Source: Ophiodon elongatus | Taxonomy: Eukaryota > Chordata > Actinopteri > Perciformes > Hexagrammidae | Reading direction: 5' to 3' | Assembly: GCA_016806645.1 (NCBI GenBank) | Contig: JACSYO010001855.1 | Span: 124,001-188,000 of the forward strand | DNA length: 64,000 nt | Shown here: positions 53,721 to 64,000 of the stretch, in pieces | How the letters are laid out: each line of letters starts with the position of its first letter | Numbering within the stretch: position 1 is the stretch's first letter | Translations under genes and position numbers: made by a program | Notes under the pieces: generated by a model | Databases searched by the model: none | Seen by the model: only the letters and a program-made list of their open reading frames with translations | Told to the model about the DNA's origin: nothing

Positions 53721-54142
53721 GTTAAAGGAATACTTCACACTTAAAATGACCATTTGATGACCATGAATTATTCACCATGAATTCTTGAAGGAAACTTTGA
53801 AGCATGAGACGGTAGTAGCTGAAGTGTTTTTAATAGTACGAATTTGGGTGAAGATGCACGTGTTTGGGAAATACTTAGCATACAACTGTGAAAACGAGAC
53901 TTGGATTATACTGCAAGAGTTGTGTGAGAGTTTGTAAACAGATGTTTTGATGTAGTTTGCTGCTGGTTAATCCCATATATTAAAATTCAGGAAGGATTTA
54001 CAAAAATGTTGTCCGTTCCTAGATTCTCCATTCACCGTGAAGGCATGTGTGAAAAACAAAGTTTTCTTCAAGAATTCAAGGTAACACACAAGGAGTAATT
54101 TATATGGAAATGGTCATTTTGAGGATGAAGGATTCCTGTAAC
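53721..54142. mobile_element. MITE-like element with terminal inverted repeats of about 75-82 bases
   Basis: The left end (53721-53795) begins GTTAAAGGAATACTTCAC and the right end (54061-54142), when reversed, begins GTTACAGGAATCCTTCAT. Both contain AAAATGACCATTT and GAATTCTTGAAG. The interior has no coding potential. I recognise it as a repeat that is common in percomorph fish, without a family name. No clear target-site duplication was seen. It fills about two thirds of the 633-base intron between coding exons 7 and 8. Confidence 0.85.
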
Positions 54143-54257
54143 TACAGTGGGTGAATATATTATTAACCTGCAGATCTATTACTCTGGATATGCTAATTTA
54201 GATGCAAATTAAAATGATAAAAGGCTGGTTAAATTATCTGAGGCGCGTTCTGCTCAC

Positions 54258-54324
54258 CATGTCTAGTAGATGCATGCCGCTGTTGCAGACTTTCTGTCCT
54301 GGACTCAGCAGCATCCCAAAACAC
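54258..54324 (-). CDS. rabgap1l: rabgap1l coding exon 7 (residues 314-336, microexon-like)
   Basis: A short 67-base exon encoding CFGMLLSPGQKVCNSGMHLL followed by DM; it matches mammalian CFGMLLSPGRNVKNSDMHLL. The acceptor is TTCCCTCTAG and the donor GACATG|GTGAGC, phase 0. Confidence 0.95.
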
Positions 54325-56018
54325 CTAGAGGGAAGACACAGGAGGCACAATCACAAATCAATATCCACTAATTCCACTGCAGAGTTACAGTCTGCAGTCA
54401 CCAGCAGAGTGAATCAAAGTAGTTCTTGGGAGGGAAAGGAAACTGGAATATGTAAAACAACTCAAGTGACCAAACTACCCTCATTAATATTGTAATGTCT
54501 TATAATCTTTCAGGTATTAAGCTGACACTATGAAGGGCTTCAAGCGCCAGTATTGCACATTGGTCAATTAGAAAAAGTCAATATATTATCTTGGCCAAAA
54601 TTAAAATGATCTGAAAAAAGCTCAAAAGAATCTAGCCTAGCATTTCTAAGCTCCTTCGGGGTGATAAAAGACCCAGCTCTCCCTGCCACTGCTGGCTGCA
54701 CCCCTCAAACAGAAAAGGGCAGCACAAACACACAAGTTAAAAAACACGAGTAATTTTCAAATTATATAGATATGTTGTGTATTAAAAACAGAAGTTTGCC
54801 TTTTACATATTTAAGGTATTGCACTATACTGAAGCAGCATGGTTTACATTGTTTCCAGGTCATCATACCAATCCAACATAATCATTAGTTATAGTAAAGT
54901 CCCTTCAGCTATGGGTCACAGGTGCCATCCAGTGTTCAGCATGGGAATCTTGCAGTTTCAAAAATACATTGTAAAAGAATACATTTACAGTTAACCCAGC
55001 CATAACCCAGGACTCAGGAGGGCTCATACTGATTTTTAAAGATATGGGTCAAGTGTCTTGCAAAGTGATATTTCAAAAGGATTTGTAAAGTGGATGGAAA
55101 GACTTCTGTACAGCATCCATAAAACACATATAGCAGAACCATACTGTACCGCATTTCAAAAAAATAAACCATTATGACTTTAAAAAAAAAAAGAGAAATG
55201 AATAAAATAAAGGATCAGTTCTGAACACAATAGGGGCTTCCATAGAGGCTAAAAATAAAGGAGAGGGCAGGTGTCTGTCTCCCTCTGATAGCGATAGGAG
55301 GTGAGGGAATGAAGAAGAAAGGAGGGGAGTTATGAGGATGACCTACTTCTTTGGTGTTGCCGTGCTGCTAGAACATGTAAACACATAAAAATGAGATTGC
55401 GGGAAATGATTTAACTACATTATTTTTATTATGCTCTCTTTGGGTGGCTTGACTCATTTGACTTTTTCCTTTTGTTGCCCTTATTGCTTTCCCTCTACAA
55501 TATTTGACCACTGAGTATGTGCACTGTCCTTGTGAAAACAAGCCAACCTGGTTCTTCAATCTGGAAAGTCAGTTTAATTTACCAGAATGAAGTTTATAAC
55601 AAGACTATAGATTTGGTATGCTGTGTGAATCCCCAGCATGTTTAGAGCAGCGTTTTTTAGCTCTACATCATTAACTCTTTTAGTTAAGCTTATTTATCCT
55701 GCTGAGTCAGCTGCTTTACAATCTCTGGTGGTTACAGCACCAATATAGATGAAAAGGCAAGTCTCTTTCTGAAGTATAGTAAGTTAAGCCGACCATATAC
55801 AAAATACAACCACAAAAAGCAAAGCGCTAGTGGAAGCAAAGATAGATATGTAGACATTTGATAACTGCAAATTGGAGAAAACCTAAACTATACATCAAAT
55901 AAGATTAAACCCCTCCTGAAAAATGGGTGAGGAATAAACCCCTTAACAAAGACCCCCCCCCCAATGGAAGGTTACTCGGACATTGTCATGCATCATTTAT
56001 TTTCACAGTAATCCTCAC
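54325..56018. other. rabgap1l intron between coding exons 6 and 7
   Basis: An intron of about 1.7 kb with no element that I can name. A run of C residues lies near 55954-55964 and a poly-A stretch near 55182. Confidence 0.75.
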
Positions 56019-56129
56019 CTCTCGATGCCCAGCTCCTTGTTGCACATTTGCTGAACTGAAACCATGACCTTCTTCTGAACGCTCTGTCGCAGCTTGAAGT
56101 AGAATTTATCTCTGTCCTTAGGCACTGGA
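56019..56129 (-). CDS. rabgap1l: rabgap1l coding exon 6 (residues 277-314, DUF3694 region)
   Basis: Acceptor CCCCTCTACAG, then PVPKDRDKFYFKLRQSVQKK and NKELGIER. The block aligns with mammalian PVPKDRDKFYFKLKQGIEKK. DUF3694 is the kinesin-like segment shared by RABGAP1 and RABGAP1L; its exact role is not settled. The donor is GAGAG|GTGAGG, phase 2, and the 111-base length fits the frame. Confidence 0.95.
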
Positions 56130-57894
56130 CTGTAGAGGGGAAGAACGGGGGATAGAGTTATCATGCATAACCTTAGGGACATAGATGTAGTTCAATTTAG
56201 ATTGTGTGTATTATTGTGCTGTGGTGTTCAATAATGTGATTTGAAGTATATTTTGAAATGTTTTATGCTAGATCTTCATTACCTTAATATGACTAGCCGA
56301 GTTAGAGATAAAATCGGACATATCTTTCCTCAAGTCCTCCAAGTGTATTATACTTTATGGTTATCTGCTGTGCTTTCAAAACAACTATTGGGCCACTTTA
56401 TTTCAGAGGAGAACAGAAAATAAAAAAAACTCAATATATGATGGCTTGTGAAAATAGAAATATTGTCTTACTGTGCCGATAAGCTTTACACTCTTCACGG
56501 GTGAACATTAACAGTTAGATAAAATTGTATTGTGGCAGTATATTAAAGCTTTCCACCTATCAACATATCTGTGATATAAACAGCCTTGAGCTGATAAGAA
56601 ACACACAATATGCGTTTGGTGTAATTTACATGTATCACACTGCGCTCCAAAAAAATGGCACCAGATGATCAAACTATAATATAGCACCATCATCCTTCTT
56701 TCATAAAATGCATTTAATTCTCATGCAATTTTCACATTTAATGTGATACGAATATTGTGATATTACTATACCTTTTGTAAATTTACAGAAGCATTATACT
56801 CAGATACACCTATACCATTTAAGTGTAGTGTGTATCTGCATGTCTGGTGTGTGGACAAAGTACCTGTAGTTGCCCTTGCCATCGTCCTCTTTTATTTCCA
56901 ACGTGACAGTGAAGGTGTAGAGGTCGCCATCAGGCAGACTGGACAGCGCCGTGTCCCTGATGTCTGCCGGCCGTGAAGAGCGTCGAAATGCCGTGGAGAA
57001 ACTGTACAGGATACGACTGACCTGGATGGAAAAGGAAAAGAAAAACAGAGATATTATAGGTAGAAAGACAAGGAAGTAGGAAAGATTAGGAAGACAAAAT
57101 AAATAGTAAAAAAAGCAGAAAAGATAAAAGTAACCGGTTGTGAGAGGAGATTAGTGAATATAATCAAAATATGCAAATAGAAATGAAGAGAACATGAGAA
57201 TTAAAAGATAGTAACAACGAAAAGAGTAAAATACAACTGGACATTATTGAGAAAACACAATAGAGGACAACAGTGCCCTCAGCTGGTTTACCAGTCTCAG
57301 TAGTTAGGACTCGTGTAAATCTCAGCATACAAAACACATACTGAAATGTCTGTTCTTTAAGTTACGACAGAAGTGGGTATTACTGTATGTTTACTAGAGC
57401 CCAGAGGCAGCTTCACAATTCTGCCACTTAAGAACAAATTCACTATTTACAAGTACACACCGATTATGGAGGTGTACTGTATTCATTGTGTTAGTGGGTG
57501 GATAATCTTATACACTCCACTCTTCTGGTAAATGATAATGACTTTAAATTAAATCTGCAGCAACTTTACTTACTTAATGTGACATTTTACATTATTAAAA
57601 GGAAACCAGAGGCAGGTGATATGGTGTCTGTGGTATGTAAAATTTAGTTTGAGCCACAGAAATACTTTTTGCCGTTTCCTGTTGTATTATTTTTCTATTT
57701 GCATAACTGCACAGGAAAAAGTCTCACATTTATGTCACTGACCACAGTGCGGTTCTGGTTCACACTGCCATGTTGACAAAGTAACTCACCTTTAAAGCCA
57801 ACTTGTGTCTAATGTTGAGGGACTGCGCTCCACAGCGGAGTGAAAACCATGTTGAGCTACAGTTTATAATGAGGAATACATGCATGTAACTCAC
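56130..57894. other. rabgap1l introns on both sides of coding exon 5
   Basis: Two short introns, 56130-56863 and 57022-57894, flank coding exon 5. Both are AT-rich with no recognisable element; the left part of the second is A-rich. Confidence 0.7.
56864..57021 (-). CDS. rabgap1l: rabgap1l coding exon 5 (residues 225-277, PTB domain end)
   Basis: Acceptor CCATCCAG, then VSRILYSFSTAFRRSSR, which matches mammalian VSRILYSFCTAFKRSSR and forms the C-terminal helix of the PTB domain. The end, TFTVTLEIKEDDGKGNY, begins the DUF3694 region. The donor is TACAG|GTACTT, phase 2. Confidence 0.95.
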
Positions 57895-58069
57895 AGCCTC
57901 TTTGATGTGGCAGGAGAAGACGTGAATCTGGAAGTCCTCAGAGCTCCGGTAACTCTCAGTGAAGGAGAAACAGTCACTTTCCACCGAACCCTCCTTTCCA
58001 CGAGCACAGAACAACACCTTGTAGATAGGAAATGAAGCGATCTCTGTACCAGAGGCCTGGTCCACAATC
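57895..58069 (-). CDS. rabgap1l: rabgap1l coding exon 4 (residues 166-224, PTB domain)
   Basis: The acceptor ACTCTCCCCAG leads into IVDQASGTEIASFPIYKVLF, then CARGKEGSVESDCFSFTES and DFQIHVFSCHIKEA. All are close to mammalian RABGAP1L (EIASFPIYKVLFCARG, FQIHVFSCEIKEAV). This is the central beta sheet of the PTB domain. The donor is GCT|GTGAGT, phase 0. The 175-base length keeps the frame with both neighbours. Confidence 0.95.
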
Positions 58070-58265
58070 CTGGGGAGAGTCATTTTATTTTACAGGTGAA
58101 AATGGCACTTTGGTCCTGACTTAAAGTCGGTGTAACAGCAAATTAAAGATACAAATTAAAATTTATAAACAAATAGCCACCCCCAATTATCAATATACAT
58201 TTTACAAGGTTTTATATATTTTTTACATCAGTGACTCTTAAAATGGGGTCCAGGGACTATATAGG

Positions 58266-58299
58266 GAAGTATCTGATACAAGGATGTATCAGATACTTC
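58266..58299. repeat. Perfect hairpin, 15-base arms, 4-base loop
   Basis: GAAGTATCTGATACA and TGTATCAGATACTTC are exact reverse complements around AGGA. It lies in the intron about 200 bases upstream of coding exon 4 of rabgap1l. Confidence 0.95.
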
Positions 58300-58775
58300 A
58301 TAGTACTTTGGGGTTAAAAAAAGGTTCTGTGTGGTAACAGTCTACCTCAATAAATGGAATTCAACTTTTAATTCAACCAAGCTTCCATTCAGTCAAAAGG
58401 TATCTGCGGCATTCCATGTCACTCTTGTCGAGCACAGCGGAAATGTCAATATTTTCAGAGTGGTCAAAAAAAGCCAGGTCTCATTTCTTATCTAGTGTAT
58501 CTGAACATTTCATGTTACCTTTCATGACTCAGGAAAGTCAAAAAGTTTCTCTCAACTCATAATATCCACTTCCTCTGTAACTTTACTTCTTCTGCTAGCT
58601 AACAGGCAACCATTCATGATAATCTGTTCTTCGTTGACCTCGCACCTGGTTGACCTGGTATTTAGCGCACTGAACACATGGCATAGAGTATATTATACTG
58701 TCCTTTTATCACAGGCCATTTTAAAATCGATCCAGGTGTCAATACACACAGAGTCTGTCTGAATGTGTGGCTGAC

Positions 58776-58980
58776 CTGACGGAGCCGTCTGGTCCACAGG
58801 GGACGTGCAGGGTGATGGGGATGGGGATGGCGCTTTCAGCCCGTAGGGTGACCATGGCCCTCTGTGCCTCGGCCTCGTTGCGAGGGGCTTTGACCCAGGT
58901 GCAGCCGAGGTAGGACAGCTTGTTGAACTGGACACTGTCCTCCTCCAGCACTGTGGGGCTGGATGGTGCTGGACATGTTT
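58776..58980 (-). CDS. rabgap1l: rabgap1l coding exon 3 (residues 98-166, PTB domain start)
   Basis: The acceptor CTGTCCACAG precedes a 205-base exon. The core, EEDSVQFNKLSYLGC, opens the phosphotyrosine-binding (PTB/PID) fold and is nearly the same as mammalian EEDSVLFNKLTYLGC. PRNEAEAQRAM follows, the usual first helix region. The exon ends at GTCAG|GTCAGC in phase 2. In the family this domain mediates protein binding and membrane targeting rather than catalysis. Confidence 0.95.
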
Positions 58981-60759
58981 CTGTGGACAGACGGCAGAGA
59001 GGTTGCGATATTGTTAATTTTCTTGAAAGGTTGAAACAGGTTCTGGGGGTGTTTCTGTCCCTATTCTAAAAGATAAACTGATGCCTTTTTTCTCTGCTGT
59101 CTGGTAACATTTTAACCAAGATAATATAACAATTGTATTATCAGCTTTCAACAACACCGTATAGCATGAATCTGGCATGCCGACAACGTATCATGAGAAA
59201 ATGTTTTCACATCCTGTGGTCTAACAGCTCTACAACAGACACGTGTATTTAAGAGAAGAGATAAACGGAGAAGAGAAAACTGTAAAAACACAAACAAGAA
59301 GAAGAGGTAACGATAAGCAGAAGGTGAAAGAGAGCTACAAGAGGAAGTTTGGGGGTCATCTCTGAAATTACCTTTGACCTTGTACTTTCACACTTTGCAA
59401 ACAGGAAGCAGAACAATGAGAGCAGCAACTGCACTTCCACTGCTGACTGGCTATTATTTAACATGATTGCACTAACCACTTCCTTAGTTCACTCAGCAGT
59501 AGTAAAACACAAAACACTGGCACCATTGTGAAAGAATAAGTAACTGCAAGTAAATACTTAAAGAAGGGGTTGAGCTAAGTTTGTACATACAGGAAGAGTT
59601 GGTAACAACTGACGTACGTAAGGCACATATGAAATAAATTAAACAGTTTCTCCTGTTTTAGACTATATACAGCATGTTTAAAAGATAATAACATAGTACT
59701 CTGAAAAAGTTTTGACAAACCTCGATTTGTTGTTTGTTGTGCTACAAACTTCATTGTTGACAACATTGCTAAATGCACTGTAGGTCTGGAGAGAGACAGG
59801 CGGGTGCTTCCTTCCTCTGTGACACAGTGTCACTTGCAGTTTTACTGCACCTAAAATTAAGGAGCTTCACCGGAAGACTTAATGAAGTATTTGAAGAGCT
59901 GAAGCTGCCGGTCTCAAAATTAAAATCGTGAGTTTACATCACTCTCCAGACAAGCACATTTGATGTTACAGGGCACTAGATATTTTGGATATAAAGCAAC
60001 CTAAAGTCTCCCAGTCTGGTAGTTCTAACGCCTTTCACCTGCCACTGAGCAGAATATTGTTGACCACTGTTAGTATGTTGTTTTGGCACTAAATGTTTGT
60101 TCAGCTGTCAGTGCCAACCTGTCGTTGCTGATTTACAGAGCAGTCAAGCCAATGTCAGAGAGTTCAGATACCAGCCGTGCTAATCTGATAACGCAATACC
60201 ATATTTTGGTAGGTCAATGCCATGCAGGCTACTACGTTTTTCATCCCAGTATGCTTTGTACATTGTAACTTCCACTCAGTTGAATTTCAGTGAAAAAAAA
60301 CACAAATACATCACTATAACTTGAAGTGATAACAGCGTGCAGAAAAATTAAAACATTTTTACATTACGGCCTGCGTTTTCAGTTTTGACTGAACTGATCC
60401 ATCAAATATTCTATTTGTTGTTATTCATTGTCCCACATGTTTAATGATGTCTCACTAAAATATGACAATATGCATTCTGTCTCAGTGACAGTGGTATGTT
60501 CTGATTTAACTAATTGATTTAGCAAAACAATTCAAGAAATGTTAAGCTGCAGTGTGTGTCTGTGTGTGTGAGTATACGGTGCCAAGCAGAGACTCACAAT
60601 TCAATCAGCTGCCTTTTGACAGTAATATCTTGCTTAAAAAGGAAAGACCATTTATACATTTGGAACAATATGCTTGATAATTCAGTTCAGGCAAATGAAA
60701 GAACAGCTGACTGGCAGATTGTAACTGCCTACAATTAGACACAATGAGTATAAATGGAC
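58981..60759. other. rabgap1l intron between coding exons 2 and 3
   Basis: AT-rich intron of about 1.8 kb with no recognisable element. Borders are given by the exon calls. Confidence 0.75.
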
Positions 60760-60913
60760 CTATAACTGCAGATCGGGGCTCCAGGACTCGGCTCTCTGGG
60801 TCCTCGTGCTTCTCCATCTTTTCCACATTACTCTTCTCCACCTTCACCTCATCGTCATCATCCAACACCTCCTCCATAGCTTTCTCCAGCTGCTCACTCC
60901 CATTCCAAGACAT
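60760..60913 (-). CDS. rabgap1l: rabgap1l coding exon 2 (residues 47-98)
   Basis: The acceptor CCCTCAG precedes ATGTCTTGG. The first residues, MSWNGSEQLEKAMEEVL, match mammalian IVSNGDEQLEKAMEEIL, so the ATG here is an internal codon and not a translation start. The exon is acidic and Lys-rich (DDDDEVKVEK) and diverges from the mammalian linker after the first 17 residues. It closes at TAG|GTCCAT in phase 1, and the split codon becomes Glu with the next exon. The donor is weaker than consensus, so its exact position is the least certain border here. Confidence 0.88.
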
Positions 60914-61355
60914 CTGAGGGAGAGAGTGGAAAAGAGAAAATCGGGGGTGAGGGCGAAGGGAAAAACAAGGACAGATAAAACAGGGTGAGAATAAAGAAAC
61001 GGAAAGATAGACGAAAACAGAGTGGAGCTTCCTGGACTGAGTCAGCGCTTTGGCAAAAGGATATATTCATATCTTTTTATTCCTACTCCAACGTCTAAAT
61101 GTCTTGATGAATAAAAGTTCATTGCAAATGTGTACTTGCATTATTATGCTATTATATTATCATTATATCAGTGGCAAAAAATGGTCTTAGACGAATAATA
61201 ATATAATTTAATTCACAACACAAGATCGTCCAACATCATTCTTTCACGTGACAGGCCTATCCAGGCGGAGGGTGATGTGGGGAAAAGGGGCTTTTAGCTG
61301 CGTTTGACCTTTTGCAACAGAAAATCTGACCATCGGTCTCATGTCTGGTTCTGAC
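60914..61355. other. rabgap1l intron between coding exons 1 and 2
   Basis: A 442-base intron with GT at its right end and AG at its left when read on the minus strand. Nothing else was seen in it. Confidence 0.85.
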
Positions 61356-61493
61356 CTTGAGTCTTGGTTTGCCCTCAGAGCCTTGCGGTGACCCTGCGGC
61401 ACTAGGCTGTACCAGAACAAACTCCTCACTGGTGACGGTGGCAACGGACTCGGTAGAGCTGCTGACTTTTCCAAGTGAGGAGCGGTCATCCAT
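61356..61493 (-). CDS. rabgap1l: rabgap1l coding exon 1 (residues 1-46, start codon)
   Basis: The exon encodes 46 residues beginning MDDRSSLGKVSSSTESVATV and including TSEEFVLV, which parallel the mammalian RABGAP1L N-terminus (MEVRASLQKVSGSSDSVATM, then NSEEFVLV). The exon ends after KPRLK at a donor reading AAG|GTCAGA, phase 0. The ATG at 61493 is chosen because it aligns with the mammalian start and is the only in-frame ATG before the conserved block. No domain lies here. Confidence 0.92.
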
Positions 61494-61580
61494 GGCTGGC
61501 TGGTTTACTCAGGGTCGGCTGGGGAGACCAGGGTTAAAGCTCTCCCCTTCCCTGTCCTGTCTTGTCTTGTCCGCCCAGCT
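61494..61580 (-). other. rabgap1l: rabgap1l exon 2, 5' UTR part
   Basis: A good splice acceptor, a pyrimidine-rich stretch ending in CCCACAG, lies at 61581-61600 when read on the minus strand. It is followed by 87 bases without an in-frame ATG before the start codon at 61493. This suggests that the exon is internal and that a non-coding first exon and the promoter lie further right, possibly outside the window. Confidence 0.6.
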
Positions 61581-64000
61581 CTGTGGGAAGGCAAACATAA
61601 CGGATGAGACTATACATGAGGCGTTTTGTTTTTTCAGTGAACATTTTAGGCATCATACTGAAAGAGTTACAAGATTATCTTAGTGATTGAGAGTACTACA
61701 CGACGTAGGTGGTGGCGCATATGTCCAGGATCTTTTAACACTGGCAAATAAAAGAAGGTGTATTACATCACAGTCGATGTACCGTGTGCAGTGCTGTCTT
61801 TGTAAAGTGGAATGCCAAACCAAAACACACCCATTCAGTAGAGCAAGGAATTGCCAGGCACTGGCCAAACAACTCCCTTGGTTTGTAGGCCATATTTTTA
61901 GGTGATGTGTTCGGGCCAAAGATATTCTAAGCCCCCTGTCATCTTTGAGTTAATGATACCAGCCGAGAAGTGAGCACAATTTGTAAGCGTTACCACAAAT
62001 CTGCTGTGCCGCAATTCTTAAAATTGTTTTCAGTGCTTAGGGTGTGATTAGTGCCTGTCACAGTGTCTGACAAGCCCAAGCTGGCAGCCAAATTTCAGTA
62101 TTTAGTATTCTGCCACCAGCAGCTGGCTTCAGTTGAACATACCAAGTAAGTAGCAACCACTAAATATATTAAATTATTTTTATGTATTTTTGAAGGCCAG
62201 CCCGAAAGTTAGCATTGCACTGGTTCGCTCAACAATAAACCGGCGGGATTTTTACATTGGATTTTGGATAATTGCAGAACATAAGCTCTGTGGCAAACAC
62301 AAGTTTAGAATACTTCAGACTACTACGTATCTACTGGGCTAAATGGTAACGGTCCTATATTGTAAAAAGTGAGATTTTCAAGATTTGTTTCATTATAAAG
62401 CAGGTCTAAGAGCTACATAAATACTGTGACATCACAACACACATACAGACCATTTCAAAGTATCAAATGTAAACATTCTAAAATGAGTCTCGGTTCATTT
62501 CCAGTTGCAGTGAATGTGAATGACATCAGCTGACAGGAACTAAACATGGACCCAAGCTGTTGCCTCGCAACCCAACGCCGTTGAAACTCGCTAAAATGGC
62601 CCATTTCAGAGAGTGAATTTGAGCATATTCAGACAGAAAAGTGTCTCTTGAAAATTAAAATGGCAATTCTTACGATTTCAAATTTCTAAATTCTAAATTT
62701 CTCTAAAGCATGTAAACATGTGATAGCAGAATCCCTAAATACGTATGAACCTGGAAATGAGCATAATGTCTCCTGTTATAGTATTTTACTCTTTTTGTCT
62801 ATTACTCTTGTGGACTGTTTGTGTGCGTTTGCTAGCACAGCACCAAAAGAAAAGCCCGTTGCCTCCACATGTTAGATCTTGCTGGCTCATTCATTTTGCC
62901 AACATGTCTTCAAGCACGGTTAGTTGCAACCTGGCTCTAAAAAATTAAGTAAGCATAAATAAATAAAACACCCATATAATTAAGGACGTGTTTTGTAACA
63001 GTTCTGTACTGTTTAATTTAACACAGAAAATGATTACAGTACATTAGCAAGTGATAAGCAACAATTAAGTGAAGCCTGGTGGACCTATTGGTTTGGTTTT
63101 AAAAAACACTTTTAAAAAACAGATCAGTTGATCGAAAAATTCATTAATTTAGTTTTGGTTTTTAGTTTTGGCCAAAATGTAATTGTTTCAGCTTCTAAGT
63201 TGTGAGGATATGCTGCTTTTCTCCGTTTCATATAGTTATGAACTGAATATATTTAGGTTTGGACTGTTGGTCAGACAGAACAAGACATTTGAACACATCT
63301 CTCTGGACTTTAAGAAATTGTGAGGGGCATTTTCTCCTATTTTTGGACACTTTATAGACAAAGAGATTAATAGTTTAGTTATGCAGCGTTTATGATGTGA
63401 ACACACATAGTTGAGACCAAAAGCATGAAGGGGGCATCCATACAGACACAGTGACTTGATTACAAGCATACACACACACTTAGCCCTGGCAAATTACACA
63501 CAGATTTACACACCCACATACATGAGGAAAGCGAAAAGGGTCATGTGCTCAAATCACACTCATTCAATTACACAGCAGCATTTTCTCCACTTCAGGAAGA
63601 AGCTGCAATGAGAAGAAACATTATGACATAGAGCAAAAGTATGCATTGGCTCTGTTGGATCATCATCACATGTCTCTTCTTCTAAAATCATACTGGATCT
63701 GACGCATGCCACACTGAACTGGCTGTTAATCATAATTACTTAATGTTGACTGTACAAATAGAGATTATCCCATAATCTCCCTCTGTCTGTCTCTCCCTCT
63801 GTGTCTCTCTCTCTCTCACACATAGGTACAACTAAAAAGTAATACTAACTGCAAAGTAAATAACAAACAAACAAACTGCAATAAAAGCTTTTGAGTTGTT
63901 ATGTCAAAACAAGAAAATGAGGGAGGTGACTTAAACTGATTTATCCATTAAAGGTTTTACTGTCAACTGGTAATTTCAAACCTGGTTATTATACACATAA
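61581..64000. other. Upstream intron or 5' flank of rabgap1l
   Basis: No coding exon recognised. If the acceptor at 61581 is real, this is intron 1. It contains a copy of a dispersed teleost repeat near 63110-63385 and a short TC run near 63780-63820. No CpG-rich promoter-like block was seen. Confidence 0.5.
63110..63385 (+). repeat. Dispersed teleost repeat A, copy 4
   Basis: Contains GCTGCTTTTCTCCGTTTCAT, GAACTGAATATATTTAGG, GGACTGTTGGTCAGACAGAA and CAAGACATTTGAACACATC, then TTATAGACAAAGAGATTAAT. Best preserved copy by eye together with the one at 3140. Confidence 0.75.

Noticed and set aside
60605..60913. Independent gene starting at the ATG of coding exon 2
   Set aside because: A splice acceptor directly precedes the ATG, and the codons continue the conserved rabgap1l frame from the previous exon.

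Overview
The window is vertebrate nuclear DNA, most likely from a ray-finned (percomorph-like) fish. It carries one large gene split into many small exons with consensus GT/AG borders, long AT-rich introns, abundant CA/TG microsatellites and several dispersed repeat families that I recognise by memory from teleost genomes. I see no prokaryotic operons, CRISPR arrays, rRNA or functional tRNA genes. Species cannot be named from the sequence alone.

The main gene is rabgap1l, on the minus strand. It enters with its first coding exon at about 61.5 kb and runs leftward to an exon at 2.0-1.9 kb, then leaves the window. Thirteen coding exons were located by hand; their phases chain without a break and give about 587 continuous codons with no stop. 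Order: N-terminal start region (61.4 and 60.8 kb), PTB/PID domain (58.9, 58.0 and 56.9 kb), a kinesin-like DUF3694 region (56.1, 54.3, 53.6 and 50.8 kb), an acidic linker (46.5 and 41.9 kb) and the start of the Rab-GAP TBC domain (39.5 and 2.0 kb). The last exon carries the arginine-finger motif. The rest of the TBC domain, including the glutamine finger, and the C-terminal coiled coil lie outside the window to the left.

The second gene is gpr52, a complete intronless GPCR of 372 codons at 27357-26239. It lies on the same strand inside the 37-kb intron between the two TBC exons. The same nesting exists in mammals (GPR52 in RABGAP1L, with the ohnologous pair GPR21 in RABGAP1).

The remaining sequence, more than 90 percent, is intron. 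It holds microsatellites, homopolymer runs, a decamer minisatellite, LINE-like 3' tails, a 0.42-kb MITE with long inverted ends filling most of intron 8, a candidate 1.2-kb hAT-like element, several copies of two old dispersed repeats, and three striking hairpins (a perfect 46-bp inverted repeat, a 33-bp near-perfect one and a perfect 15-bp one). I found no convincing evidence of an entirely new biological system. The most follow-up-worthy items are the hairpins, the MITE-filled intron, the Gly/His-rich loop insertion in Gpr52 and a tandem NAGNAG splice acceptor in rabgap1l.
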